Of a stretch of DNA of 41,538 nucleotides, positions 1 to 7,471 are shown piece after piece. This stretch comes from Chloroflexota bacterium. GTDB taxonomy: Bacteria; Chloroflexota; Anaerolineae; UBA2200; JACIWT01. How positions within the stretch are numbered: position 1 is the stretch's first letter; the number at the start of each line of letters is the position of its first letter. The notes beneath the pieces are model-generated. The model worked only from the letters and a program-made list of their open reading frames with translations. It did no database searches and was not told the DNA's origin. The position numbers were made by a program, and so were the translations under genes. The stretch lies in assembly GCA_014360825.1 (NCBI GenBank), contig JACIWT010000018.1, positions 1-41,538 on the forward strand. Direction: 5' to 3'.

Positions 1-144
1 CAGGGGGCGCACCTCGGCGGGCGGAGCAGTCTCCCGTCGGCGCTGGCGAATGAAATGCGCGCCAGCCCTCCCGGCCAAGGCCACCACGATGACTACCAGG
101 AGGCCACCCAGAAATTGGATCAGGACCTGCAGCCAGAAATCCAT
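1..144 (-). CDS. Small single-pass membrane protein, 5' part only
   Basis: The first 48 codons of a minus-strand gene that runs off the left edge of the window. The ATG at 144 follows a strong ribosome site (AAGGAGG, 5 nt spacing). The reading begins MDFWLQVLIQF, continues as one hydrophobic helix to about residue 26, then becomes Arg-rich (RQRRRE) and Pro-rich. This is the pattern of a membrane anchor with a cytoplasmic positive flank. A consensus promoter lies 90 nt upstream. The fragment is too short to assign a family or function. Confidence 0.7.
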   Translation of the reverse strand, partial: MDFWLQVLIQFLGGLLVVIVVALAGRAGAHFIRQRRRETAPPAEVRPL

Positions 145-231
145 CCCAGCCTCCTTCCGTCAGCGGTTGCGCAGCGGATGAACGGATCTCCGCCGGCAAC
201 CCGTTCTGCTCCCCAAACCCGTGCTGCTACC

Positions 232-260
232 AGGATACCACGAATGCGGCGGGTTGTCAA
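232..260 (-). promoter_or_regulatory. Sigma-70-type promoter for the 1-144 gene
   Basis: Read on the minus strand: TTGACA (255-260), 17-nt spacer, TATCCT (232-237). It faces the membrane protein gene beginning at 144, giving a leader of roughly 80 nt. Confidence 0.6.
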
Positions 261-832
261 TGCGAATGAGAACAGCCCATCCTCCCGCAGGTTGTGAACC
301 CGCGGGAGGATACCCAGTCCCGCAGGGACTTCCCAACCGTAGCCGTCGCACACGGGCGATTCTATTCGACGGCGGGGCTGTGCAAAAGCAGCCGTCGCAC
401 ACGGGCGATCCCATTCGACGGCTGCCCCCTCTCCGCCCCACCCCGACCCTCCCCGTCAACGGGGAGGGGGAACGAGAGGGGGTGGCCGCAGGCCGGGGGT
501 GAGGTCCATCCGCTCAATGCGTTCCCCGAATCCGCTGACAGCCATCCAGCGCAAGCCCGCTTCGTCGGGCAGTAAAACTGCCCGAGAACGGAGAGGTTGT
601 GAACCCGCGGGAGGATGCCCCAGTCCCGCAGGGACTTTCTACTCGTAGCCGTCGAATTCCATTCGACGGCGGACCTGCCCGAGAACGGATACCAGCCGGC
701 GGTTGAAACCTCCTCCCGGGCCTTCGACCACACGTCCCCCTGCGGGGACGCAATTACCCGTCCGCGCAGGCGGACGGCTGGCGCGCAGCGTCCCATAGGC
801 GCGATTTCAATCGCTAACCCAGGGGGTGAGGG
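261..832. repeat. Intergenic hairpin island 1
   Basis: No gene is seen here. The stretch is a mosaic of inverted repeats: a Gly-codon-like CCTCCCGC/GCGGGAGG hairpin (281-310, again near 594-616); three units made of GTCCCGCAGGGAC and/or GCCGTCG...CGACGGC (317-379, 387-426, 623-673); a CTCCGCCCC/GGGGAGG arm pair (427-510); GGGCAGTAAAACTGCCC (about 565-590); GTCCCC/GGGGAC (734-749); CCGTCCGC/GCGGACGG (758-777); and GCGATTTCAATCGC (799-812). The same families recur across the window. Confidence 0.85.
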
Positions 833-2092
833 CTACTCCGACATCCGCCGCAACGAAGGCACTGCCAGCGCAACGCCCATCGCAAACGTCAGACTAATGG
901 CAGCCCCAACAGCCACCCCTGCCGTGGGACCGAACACCTGAGCCAATGTTCCCGCCTGCAATGACCCGAAAGGCGCAGTCCCGAAGAACATCAGAGAATA
1001 CACCGCCATCACCCGCCCGCGCAACTCGTCCGGGACGATGGCCTGGATCAACGTGTTGCCAGTGGCATTCTGGGTCACGAAAGCGAAGCCCACGAGGGCC
1101 AGAAATCCCAGTGAAAGGGAAAAGGACCGGGAGAAGGCAAAGAGTAGGAGGGCGAGCGGGAAGAGGACACTGCCTGCCATCAACAGCAACCCCTTGCGGC
1201 GGAACTGTGCCAGAGAGGCCACGGTTAGCGAACCAATCAGCGCCCCCACGCCCAACGCGGCGTTCAGTGCTCCCAGACCCGTCTCCCCCACGCGGAGCAC
1301 ATCCGCCGCATAGACTGGCAGCAGCACCGCGTACGAGAACCCGAACAGCGTGGAGACCGCTACCAAGATGATGATCGCTCGGATTAGCGCGTGCCCTCGA
1401 ATGTACTGCAAGCCCTCGGCAATCTGGACCATCAGCGGCTTGGTCAGCGGCGTCGGATGTGGGTCGGGCAACCGCATCCAGGATAAGGCCACGATCACGG
1501 CCAGGAAACTCACCCCGTTGAGGCCAAAACACCAGGCCGGCCCCAAAGCCGCCAACACCACCCCGCCCACCGCCGGGCCCACAATCCGGGCCAGATTGAA
1601 GATCGTCGAGTTCAGGGCGATAGCGTTCATCAGGTCTCGCCGGTCATCGACCATCTCCACCGCCAGCGACTGCCGGGCCGGGGCATCGAAGGAGTTGGCG
1701 ATGCCCAGGCCGAAGGCCAAGAGCCCGATATGCCAGACCCGCAAGGCGCCTGTCGCCGCCAGGATGGCCAGGATAAAGGCGAGGATCATCATGGCGGTCT
1801 GGGTGGCCAGCAGCACTTGCCGCCGCGAGACCCGGTCGGCCAGTGCTCCGGCCGGGAGCATCAAGAAGAGCGTGGGAAAAGTGCTGATGAACGAGATGGT
1901 CCCCAGGGCCAGTTCAGAGCCGGTGAGCAGATAGACCACCCACCCTTGGGCTACCGATTGCATCCAGGTGCCCATCAACGACACCGTCTGACCCACGAAC
2001 CAGAGCCGGTAGTTTCGGTGTCGCAATGCAGCGAAGGTGGATGGCCAGCGCCCAGGAACCACGATTGCGCGAGAGCGCCATCGGATGTTCAA
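833..2092 (-). CDS. MFS transporter, multidrug/enterobactin-exporter-like
   Basis: A 12-helix major facilitator protein of about 419 residues, expected in the cytoplasmic membrane and probably a drug or metabolite exporter driven by proton flux. The N-terminal helix carries FAALRHRNYRLWF and GQTVSLMGTWMQ, then GALADRVSRR, a loop signature between helices 2 and 3 that is characteristic of the MFS_3 (PF05977) group. The substrate cannot be read from sequence. The start is uncertain: the frame is open up to a TTG at 2191, but that codon lies inside the -10 element, so I place the start at TTG 2092 behind AAAGGG. A GTG at 2062 is an alternative. It has its own promoter and is followed by hairpin island 1. 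Confidence 0.85.
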   Translation of the reverse strand: MNIRWRSRAIVVPGRWPSTFAALRHRNYRLWFVGQTVSLMGTWMQSVAQGWVVYLLTGSELALGTISFISTFPTLFLMLPAGALADRVSRRQVLLATQTAMMILAFILAILAATGALRVWHIGLLAFGLGIANSFDAPARQSLAVEMVDDRRDLMNAIALNSTIFNLARIVGPAVGGVVLAALGPAWCFGLNGVSFLAVIVALSWMRLPDPHPTPLTKPLMVQIAEGLQYIRGHALIRAIIILVAVSTLFGFSYAVLLPVYAADVLRVGETGLGALNAALGVGALIGSLTVASLAQFRRKGLLLMAGSVLFPLALLLFAFSRSFSLSLGFLALVGFAFVTQNATGNTLIQAIVPDELRGRVMAVYSLMFFGTAPFGSLQAGTLAQVFGPTAGVAVGAAISLTFAMGVALAVPSLRRMSE

Positions 2093-2190
2093 AGGCGGTG
2101 CAACCCTTTCTACAACGAGGAATTCCCCCGCGCGAAGGGGGCGCACTGGGTAACCACCATCGTCCCCCTCGCACACGGGCGGATAGCACA

Positions 2191-2219
2191 ATGATAACGG
2201 AAAGTGCGCGCTTGGTCAA
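2191..2219 (-). promoter_or_regulatory. Promoter for the MFS gene
   Basis: Minus strand: TTGACC (2214-2219), 17-nt spacer, TATCAT (2191-2196). Its -10 element overlaps the most upstream possible start codon of the MFS gene. That argues translation begins further downstream, near 2092 or 2062. Confidence 0.6.
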
Positions 2220-2676
2220 ATGCGCGGCGGAAAAGTCCCGCAGGGACTTCCTACCCGTAGCCGTCGAATTCTATTCGACGGCGGGACTATGTAAACGCAA
2301 CATCCGGGTGGATTCATTCGACGGCGGGGCTATCAGCGGATGGCCTACGGCATAGCGCCAGACTTCAGACTTCCGAAGTTTCAGAAACTTCGGAAGTCTG
2401 GGGGCTCATCCGCTCATCCGCTACCTATCCGCTGATAGCCATCCAGCGCAAGCCCGCTTCGTCGGGCAGTAAAACTGCCCGAGAACGGAGAGAACGTAGC
2501 CGTCACATCCCCTACCAGCCGGCGGTTGAAACCGCTCCTCGCGGGCCTTCGGTCAAACGTCCCCCTGCGGGGACGCAATTACCCGTCCGCGCAGGCGGAC
2601 GGCCGGCGCGCAGCGTCCCATAGGCGCGATTTCAATCGCTAACCCAGAGGGTGAGGGTCATCCGCCCATCCGCCGC
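2220..2676. repeat. Intergenic hairpin island 2
   Basis: No gene is seen. It contains a GTCCCGCAGGGAC plus GCCGTCGAAT/ATTCGACGGC unit (2235-2287), a degenerate second unit (2293-2330), and a perfect hairpin with 16-bp arms and a 3-nt loop (2366-2400, arm CAGACTTCCGAAGTTT). The GGGCAGTAAAACTGCCC hairpin (about 2454-2490) and the GTCCCC/GGGGAC, CCGTCCGC/GCGGACGG and GCGATTTCAATCGC series (about 2555-2645) follow. The final series repeats the order seen at 734-812. Confidence 0.85.
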
Positions 2677-3054
2677 CTACCCGCCGACCGCCGTCAGCCG
2701 CACCCGCGCCCCATCCCGCACGGTGCGGAATCGCGTGGCATCGCCGGTGACGCGCCCCAGGATGTTGACCGGGCTGTAGGCACGAGGGCGCTCGTCGGTG
2801 CTGGCCGGGGTCGGCCCGAAGAAGATACAGAAAGCACGCCCCAGCGGCCAATAGCCCAACTCGCCCACTTCCACCTCGGCACGGGCGTCGGGCTCCTGCT
2901 CGGCCAGCACTGGGATCTCGAAGTAGATTTCGTCGCCCCAGGTGTTGGCCACTCCCTCGATGGGCAGGGCGTCCCAGACCCGTCGCGCGGTGGGGCTCTC
3001 GTTCAGTTCCGCCGGCAGCGATACATCCCCGGCGGAGATCAGGATGGTCTTCAC
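2677..3054 (-). CDS. Cyclophilin-like fold protein (TM1367 family)
   Basis: A 125-residue protein resembling the TM1367/PF04126 cyclophilin-like family: NTWGDEIYF near residue 40, then VGELGYWPLGRAFCIFFGPTP, which match the family's conserved core. Members have a cyclophilin-type beta-barrel, but no proven isomerase activity is known to me, so the role is open. The start is GTG 3054, with GGAGG 8 nt upstream; the earlier in-frame GTG at 3063 abuts the ribosome site and cannot be used. It is the last gene of a toxin-antitoxin/nitroreductase operon, 16 nt after the nitroreductase stop. Confidence 0.8.
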   Translation of the reverse strand: MKTILISAGDVSLPAELNESPTARRVWDALPIEGVANTWGDEIYFEIPVLAEQEPDARAEVEVGELGYWPLGRAFCIFFGPTPASTDERPRAYSPVNILGRVTGDATRFRTVRDGARVRLTAVGG

Positions 3055-3070
3055 GGTGTGCACCTCCCGC

Positions 3071-3709
3071 TCACACCCGGATGGGCAACCGCAAGCGGCG
3101 CAGCAGAATCCCCAGTGGCCCGGCCAGCACGCGCCCCGGGGTCAGGCCGCCACCAGCCGCCCGATTGCCGTAGATGTCGTAGTGCACGATTTCCGCCAGC
3201 GGCTTGCGCGGCGGCGGAGGCGGGTCTTCCGCCGGGAAGCCCACTGTCAGCAAGCCGATGATCTCCATGTGGTCCGGCACTTTGAGCACCGCGGCGATCG
3301 CCTTGCGGTCCAATCCCCCGATCCAGCAGGTCCCCAGCCCGAGCGATTTCGCCTGCAGCATCATCTGTCCCCCCGCCAGCCCCACATCCTCATGCAAGAA
3401 CTGGCGGTAGGCCGGGTTGCTGCGGTCGCCACACAGGACGATGAGCAGCGGTGCCTCCGCCGCGTGTGCCCAGCGGATGACGGCGACGCCGGCATACTGC
3501 GCCACCTGCCGACGGACCGCCTCATCTCGGACGACGATGAAAGCCCACGGCTGGCGGTTGCCGGCCGAAGGAGCCCACCGGCCAGCCTCCAGTATCTGCT
3601 CCAGCATCTCTTCGGGCACCGGGTCTGGCCGGTAGCGACGGATGCTGCGCCGCGTCTTGAGCAGAGTCAGTACGGATTCGGGGGAGATGGGTTCATCGGT
3701 TCGAGACAT
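3071..3709 (-). CDS. Nitroreductase family FMN oxidoreductase
   Basis: A 212-residue flavoprotein of the nitroreductase superfamily, expected to be a cytoplasmic FMN-dependent NAD(P)H oxidoreductase acting on nitro, quinone or similar acceptors. The FMN-binding signature RRSIRRY sits near residues 20-26, followed by GRWAPSAGNRQPW, and GLGTCWIGG is present near residue 130. The C-terminus has a PPPPPRKPL stretch typical of short nitroreductases. The start is ATG 3709: AAAGGAG lies 5 nt upstream, exactly between the stop of the PIN gene (3721-3723) and this start. That places it in the same transcript as the toxin-antitoxin pair. The natural substrate is unknown. Confidence 0.88.
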   Translation of the reverse strand: MSRTDEPISPESVLTLLKTRRSIRRYRPDPVPEEMLEQILEAGRWAPSAGNRQPWAFIVVRDEAVRRQVAQYAGVAVIRWAHAAEAPLLIVLCGDRSNPAYRQFLHEDVGLAGGQMMLQAKSLGLGTCWIGGLDRKAIAAVLKVPDHMEIIGLLTVGFPAEDPPPPPRKPLAEIVHYDIYGNRAAGGGLTPGRVLAGPLGILLRRLRLPIRV

Positions 3710-3720
3710 ACTCACTCCTT

Positions 3721-4149
3721 TCACAGCCGACCCCTGAGAATCTGCCAGAACACCGCTGGCGATACTATTGGAATCCCCTGGAAGGTCTCTAAGGCTTTCA
3801 GGTCCTGATCACCGCTCACGATGTAATCCGCCTCCCCTTCCAGGGCACAAACCAGGTATTTGCCATCGTGAGGGTCTGCGGCCACTCTCTCCAACTGATG
3901 CTCCGCCGGAGTCAGGAGGGCTGTTCCCCTGAACAGGGCTACCAGTTGATCTATTTGGCAGTCATCGAGCCCGTGACGGACGCGCAGTTTCGGATAGCGC
4001 AGCGCGCCGGCAATTTCTTCCAAGATGGGCTTGGAGATGCAGAGAATAAAGCGCTCTTCGCGCCAGGCATGGATCAAGCGGGCCGGTATCCCCTGTGGTG
4101 ACAACAGCCCACTGATGAGAACACTGGCATCGAGGACGACACGAAGCAT
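3721..4149 (-). CDS. PIN-domain toxin (COG1569 type)
   Basis: A 142-residue PIN-fold ribonuclease, probably the toxin of a type II toxin-antitoxin module that cleaves RNA with bound Mg or Mn. It begins MLRVVLDASVLISGLLSP, giving the first catalytic Asp at residue 7, and later shows DPHDGKYLVCALEG and ADYIVSGDQDL, the signature of the COG1569 PIN group. It starts 2 nt after the stop of the Phd/YefM-type antitoxin, so the two are co-translated. The length is normal and all acidic positions look intact, so the toxin is probably active. Confidence 0.88.
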   Translation of the reverse strand: MLRVVLDASVLISGLLSPQGIPARLIHAWREERFILCISKPILEEIAGALRYPKLRVRHGLDDCQIDQLVALFRGTALLTPAEHQLERVAADPHDGKYLVCALEGEADYIVSGDQDLKALETFQGIPIVSPAVFWQILRGRL

Positions 4150-4151
4150 GG

Positions 4152-4442
4152 CTAAGAGGCGGTACTGTGGTCTTGACTAGCCCGGGTCGCCCCGATGGCC
4201 TCGGCTATTTCGGCGTCGAGGGTCTCAGGTGAGACATCCTTATTCCGCTCGTGGATCTGATCCACGAGGGCGAACAACTTCTGTCGGTAGCCCTGCAGCC
4301 GTTCGTAATCCGCTGGCGGCACCAGGACGGCCACCGTCTTTCCTCGGCGCTGGATGAGGAATCGGCCCCCCTTGGAACTCACGTCGTCCAGGATCTTGCC
4401 CAGGGCCTGTTTCAAATCCTGCGAACTGACCACTCTTTCCAT
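4152..4442 (-). CDS. Phd/YefM-type antitoxin
   Basis: A 96-residue antitoxin. The N-terminal half (MERVVSSQDLKQALGKILDD, then RRGKTVAVLVPPADYERLQG near residues 32-51) is the Phd/YefM DNA-binding fold. The C-terminal helix-rich part should wrap the PIN toxin encoded next. The frame stays open far upstream, but ATG 4442 is preceded by GAGGT and lies directly downstream of a perfect promoter, so the longer reading is not used. Autorepression is likely because a palindrome overlaps the predicted transcription start. Confidence 0.88.
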   Translation of the reverse strand: MERVVSSQDLKQALGKILDDVSSKGGRFLIQRRGKTVAVLVPPADYERLQGYRQKLFALVDQIHERNKDVSPETLDAEIAEAIGATRASQDHSTAS

Positions 4443-4465
4443 TCGTAACCTCAGGCATTTAGTAT

Positions 4466-4479
4466 GAAACGTACGTTTC
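4466..4479. promoter_or_regulatory. Palindromic operator of the Phd/PIN module
   Basis: Perfect 14-bp palindrome GAAACGTACGTTTC located at the expected transcription start of the antitoxin gene. It is a natural binding site for the Phd-like repressor or its complex with the toxin. Confidence 0.6.
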
Positions 4480-4485
4480 GAACGA

Positions 4486-4514
4486 ATTATACCCCATTGG
4501 TCGAAGTCTGTCAA
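4486..4514 (-). promoter_or_regulatory. Consensus promoter of the Phd/PIN operon
   Basis: Minus strand: TTGACA (4509-4514), 17-nt spacer, TATAAT (4486-4491). Both hexamers and the spacing are perfect matches to the sigma-70 consensus. Confidence 0.85.
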
Positions 4515-4580
4515 ATGAGCAAATGGTCCCCGCTCAGGAGTTAGAGGATGACGTGACAAGAACGGGGAGACAAGGCCCCC

Positions 4581-4644
4581 CATCTCCCCATCTCCTTGTC
4601 TCCTTGTCCCCTTCTCCCCTTGTCCCCTTGTCTTCTCGTCCCCC
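4581..4644. repeat. Octamer tandem array, left of the winged-helix gene
   Basis: Eight in-register 8-mers, consensus TGTCCCCT (permuted CTTGTCCC), with one to three changes each. The array matches, in inverted orientation, the array after the gene at 5471-5518. Confidence 0.85.
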
Positions 4645-4688
4645 CGCCTCCTCGCTGTCAATGACCCATCACTTTTGGAACCGTGCTT

Positions 4689-5471
4689 ATGTCTCGCAAA
4701 TCCCGCCCCCTGACACCGCCCCGCTATATCCTTGTCCCCAGCGCCCTTCATTTCGAGCAGCCTCGCCTGCCCGACTACCTCCTCTGCACCTACGAGGTGG
4801 TACTTGCCCTGGCCTGGGCGAATGATTATGTCAAAACGCCGCCCGTCTCAGCGGCGCAATTGGCAGCCTTCCGGGGCGTGTCCGAGCGCACCATACGCCG
4901 CCATCTGGCAGAACTGGAGCAGCGCCGCTATCTGACTGTAGAGGGGTCCCGAGCGGCATTGGAGCAGGTCTATTATCCCCAAGTTCGCAGCGCAGTGGGC
5001 ACCGCATCCAGTCCGAGTCGCAACGCGCCACCCCAGGCGAGGCACACAACTCCCGATGATCCCCACTCGCGGACACGCGTGACGACATCGGACACCGGTG
5101 ACCGAGGTATTGGGAATAATCATGCTGCTGCTGGTGATAGAGATTCAGTCCCCGAATCAATACCGCAGCAGCAGCAAATATTCAGCCTCCTGACCGATTT
5201 CGGCATCGAACGGGCCAAAGCGCGGGAATTGGTGCGCAAGGGGGTCTCGCGGCGGGATGTGGAGGGCTGGATCGCCTATGCCCGGCTGCGGACCAAGCGG
5301 GGGGATAACCCTGGCGGGTTGGAAAATCCCCAGGGTTTCGTGGTCTGCCGCCTGGAACAGAGACTGCCACCGCCGCGCCTGAGCGCCGAGGAACAGAGGG
5401 CGCTACGCCTGCTGGACCACCCAGAGGAGGCATACATCACGGGAAAATACGCGAAGTACATCCGGCATTGA
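4689..5471 (+). CDS. Winged-helix DNA-binding protein, replication-initiator-like
   Basis: A 260-residue protein. Residues about 53-85 (VSAAQLAAFRGVSERTIRRH followed by LAELEQRRYLTV) form a clear winged helix-turn-helix. A low-complexity, Ser/Thr/Gln-rich linker (about 100-165) follows. A C-terminal helical block (FGIERAKARELVRKGVSRRD, WIAYARLRTKRGDNPGGLEN) resembles the DnaD-like and phage/plasmid replication-protein tails that contact the replisome. The exact role is unknown. ATG 4689 is used; a GTG two codons upstream is possible, and both have weak ribosome sites. The gene is alone on this strand, divergent from the toxin-antitoxin operon, and bracketed by inverted octamer arrays, suggesting it moved in as a cassette. 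Confidence 0.75.
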   Translation: MSRKSRPLTPPRYILVPSALHFEQPRLPDYLLCTYEVVLALAWANDYVKTPPVSAAQLAAFRGVSERTIRRHLAELEQRRYLTVEGSRAALEQVYYPQVRSAVGTASSPSRNAPPQARHTTPDDPHSRTRVTTSDTGDRGIGNNHAAAGDRDSVPESIPQQQQIFSLLTDFGIERAKARELVRKGVSRRDVEGWIAYARLRTKRGDNPGGLENPQGFVVCRLEQRLPPPRLSAEEQRALRLLDHPEEAYITGKYAKYIRH

Positions 5472-5518
5472 GGGGATGGGGGCAAGGAGACGGGGAGAAA
5501 GGGGGACAAGGAGACAGT
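5471..5518. repeat. Octamer tandem array, right of the winged-helix gene
   Basis: Six 8-mers, consensus GGGACAAG/GAGACGGG, starting at the last base of the stop codon. The unit is the reverse complement of the array at 4581-4644. Confidence 0.8.
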
Positions 5519-5945
5519 GGGTGGCCGAAGGCCAGGGGTGAGGCCCACCGCAGTCCCGCAGGGACTTTCTCGTGCGCTCCCCCGCAGTTGCACTGCGGGT
5601 CGCACAAGCAATCGCGGCGGAAATGAGCGGCAGTGCAACTGCCGCAGAACAGCAGTCGGGCAGTAAAAACTGCCCGAGAACGGAGAGTCCCGCAGGGACT
5701 TTTTAACTCGGAGCCGTCGAATTCTATTCGACGGCGGGGTTTCCCAACCGTAGCCGTCGCACACGGGCGATTCCATTCGACGGCGGGGCTATCAGCGGAT
5801 GGCCTACGGCATAGCGGATAAGCGGATGTATACACCCCCCATCCGTTCATTCGCTACCCTATCCGCTGACAGTCATCCAGAGCGGGTATGGAAACCTGCT
5901 CTGCCACTCCCGGGCGCACACGGGCGATCCCATTCGACGGCGCGA
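5519..5945. repeat. Intergenic hairpin island 3
   Basis: No gene is seen; the island lies between convergent genes. It carries GTCCCGCAGGGAC (5687-5699) followed by GCCGTCGAAT/ATTCGACGGC (5713-5735), a long-loop version of the same hairpin (5751-5790), and the GGGCAGTAAAAACTGCCC hairpin (about 5655-5682). It also carries an AGCGGATGGCCTACGGCATAG segment (about 5795) and the AGAGCGGGTATGGAAACCTGCTCT-type hairpin (5879-5902). Confidence 0.85.
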
Positions 5946-6155
5946 CTAATAATATCCCCTGCCCCCGCAGGTCTGGCAGGGCGCGATGCTCCCCAGCGGC
6001 TTGCCCGTCCCCCGGCATACAGGACATGTTCCGGCGGTCCATTTATGCCCGGCAGCGCACTCGTGGGGTAGGGGGTGGCCCTTCTCTTTCTTGCACACCC
6101 CGGCACAACCCTCCAATTTCGCCGGACATGGTTGGCGACAGAACTTGGTTTCCAT
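5946..6155 (-). CDS. Cys-rich zinc-ribbon peptide
   Basis: A 69-residue protein with nine cysteines: two CxxxC pairs (6/10 and 17/21), C33, and two DnaJ-like knuckles, CPVCRGTG (44-51) and CQTCGGRG (60-67). Three histidines (27, 31, 37) lie between them. It probably binds two or more zinc ions; no wider function is recognised. ATG 6155 is chosen because AAAGGAG lies 5 nt upstream, within the end of the MFS gene, whose stop codon is only 3 nt away. It is the third gene of an operon with a radical SAM enzyme and an MFS carrier, so it may be a metallochaperone or a partner of the radical SAM protein. That role is speculative. Confidence 0.7.
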   Translation of the reverse strand: METKFCRQPCPAKLEGCAGVCKKEKGHPLPHECAAGHKWTAGTCPVCRGTGKPLGSIAPCQTCGGRGYY

Positions 6156-6157
6156 CG

Positions 6158-7471
6158 TCACTCCTTTCGCGTCGCAGAACCCACCCCTTCGCTGGCTCCC
6201 GTAGTGGGCTTTCGCCAGCGGACTTTGCCCAGCCGCAAGCGGTCCGGTGGCAGAAGATAAATGAGCGGCGCACCCATCAGCATCACCACGGCGCTGACGA
6301 TGAAGGCCCAGCGTAGCCCAAACAGGTCGCCCAGGGCCCCCACCGCCACTACGATCGCCGAGCGGATGATGAAATTCAGCGACATATACACCCCATTGGC
6401 CATCGCCCGGTTCTCGGGGAAGTTCTCTTGCACCAGAGCCATGACCACGGGCTCATTGGTGAGCAGGACGAAACCGAGCGCCAACAAGACCGGCATCTGC
6501 ACCCAGCCTGAGGCAGCCAGAAACACAAAGAAGAAGACCGGCGTCGCCACCTGAGAGATGGTGAGGACGAACCGGCGACCAAGTAGATCGCTCATCGAGC
6601 CACCGAAAAGAGCGCCCACCACGGCCGCCGCCTGCAACACGGAGAGAGAAGCGCCCGCAAGCCAAAAATCCACGCCCTCCTCGGTGAGAAAGGTGGGCAG
6701 ATAGACGGTGAGCGCGGCGACCATAAAGGCGCGCATCACCAGGATGCCGATCAGCGGCGCTATAACCGGGCGCATGAGGCGCAATGCCGAATGCCACGGA
6801 ACCCCCTCTTCACTGCGGGCTTGCGGAGTCGCTGGCAGGTCCTTGAGCCGGAAATAGAGCGCCGCCGAGGCGACCAGGCCCGCCACCATCAGCCAGGGCG
6901 TGCCCCGCAGGGACAAACCCCGCAGGGCAGTGACGATCACGAGGGGCCCCACGGTGCGGCCGATCTCTCCCCCCACCATCCAAATGCTCATACCCCTGCC
7001 CAGAGTACGTCCCGACAGGCGGCCCACCATCGCCGGCGCGATGGCATGAAGTCCCGCCGAACTGAGGCCAGCGGCCATCAAGAGCAGAGCCAGCACGGCA
7101 TAGCCCGGGGCGATGCCCAGCAGGCTCATCATCGCCGCGGTGGTTGCAGGAGCCAGGATGACCACATAGCGCAGGTTGATGCGGTCCGCCAGGTGTCCGA
7201 AGAGGGGCTGAAGCAGCGATGGGACCTGCATGATGAGCGACAACAGGCCCGCCTCGGTCCTGGACAGCGATAGATTGGCGATGAACGCCGGTAAGAGGGG
7301 TGGCAAGAAGGCAGTGTAGGTATCGTGCACCACGTGCACCGCCGCCATCGTCAGCACGCGGTCCGTTTGGAAGCGCTCCCCCTCTGCAGCCCCCGCGATA
7401 ACCACGGCTCCGGCCGTCGATCCATCCTCCACATCATTGTTTGTCATCGGTGTCACAACATCTTCGGTCAA
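6158..7471 (-). CDS. MFS transporter, fosmidomycin-resistance (FSR) type
   Basis: A 437-residue, 12-helix major facilitator protein. Residues about 42-64 carry AVHVVHDTYTAFLPPLLPAF, the hallmark first helix of the FSR-like family (fosmidomycin/multidrug export), and FGHLADRINLR is the usual loop signature. The substrate is not readable. The start is TTG 7471 overlapping the radical SAM stop (TTGA arrangement), with GAGG 7 nt upstream; a later ATG at 7447 has no ribosome site. Tight coupling with the radical SAM gene suggests it exports or imports a product or precursor of that enzyme. Confidence 0.85.
   Translation of the reverse strand: MTEDVVTPMTNNDVEDGSTAGAVVIAGAAEGERFQTDRVLTMAAVHVVHDTYTAFLPPLLPAFIANLSLSRTEAGLLSLIMQVPSLLQPLFGHLADRINLRYVVILAPATTAAMMSLLGIAPGYAVLALLLMAAGLSSAGLHAIAPAMVGRLSGRTLGRGMSIWMVGGEIGRTVGPLVIVTALRGLSLRGTPWLMVAGLVASAALYFRLKDLPATPQARSEEGVPWHSALRLMRPVIAPLIGILVMRAFMVAALTVYLPTFLTEEGVDFWLAGASLSVLQAAAVVGALFGGSMSDLLGRRFVLTISQVATPVFFFVFLAASGWVQMPVLLALGFVLLTNEPVVMALVQENFPENRAMANGVYMSLNFIIRSAIVVAVGALGDLFGLRWAFIVSAVVMLMGAPLIYLLPPDRLRLGKVRWRKPTTGASEGVGSATRKE

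Noticed and set aside
2092-2191. TTG 2191 as start of the MFS gene
   Set aside because: It lies in the -10 hexamer of a good promoter, so it cannot be in the transcript. The extra residues are also unlike MFS N-termini.
2942-3808. 288-codon plus-strand open frame
   Set aside because: Antisense to the nitroreductase and cyclophilin-like genes, which carry clear family motifs.
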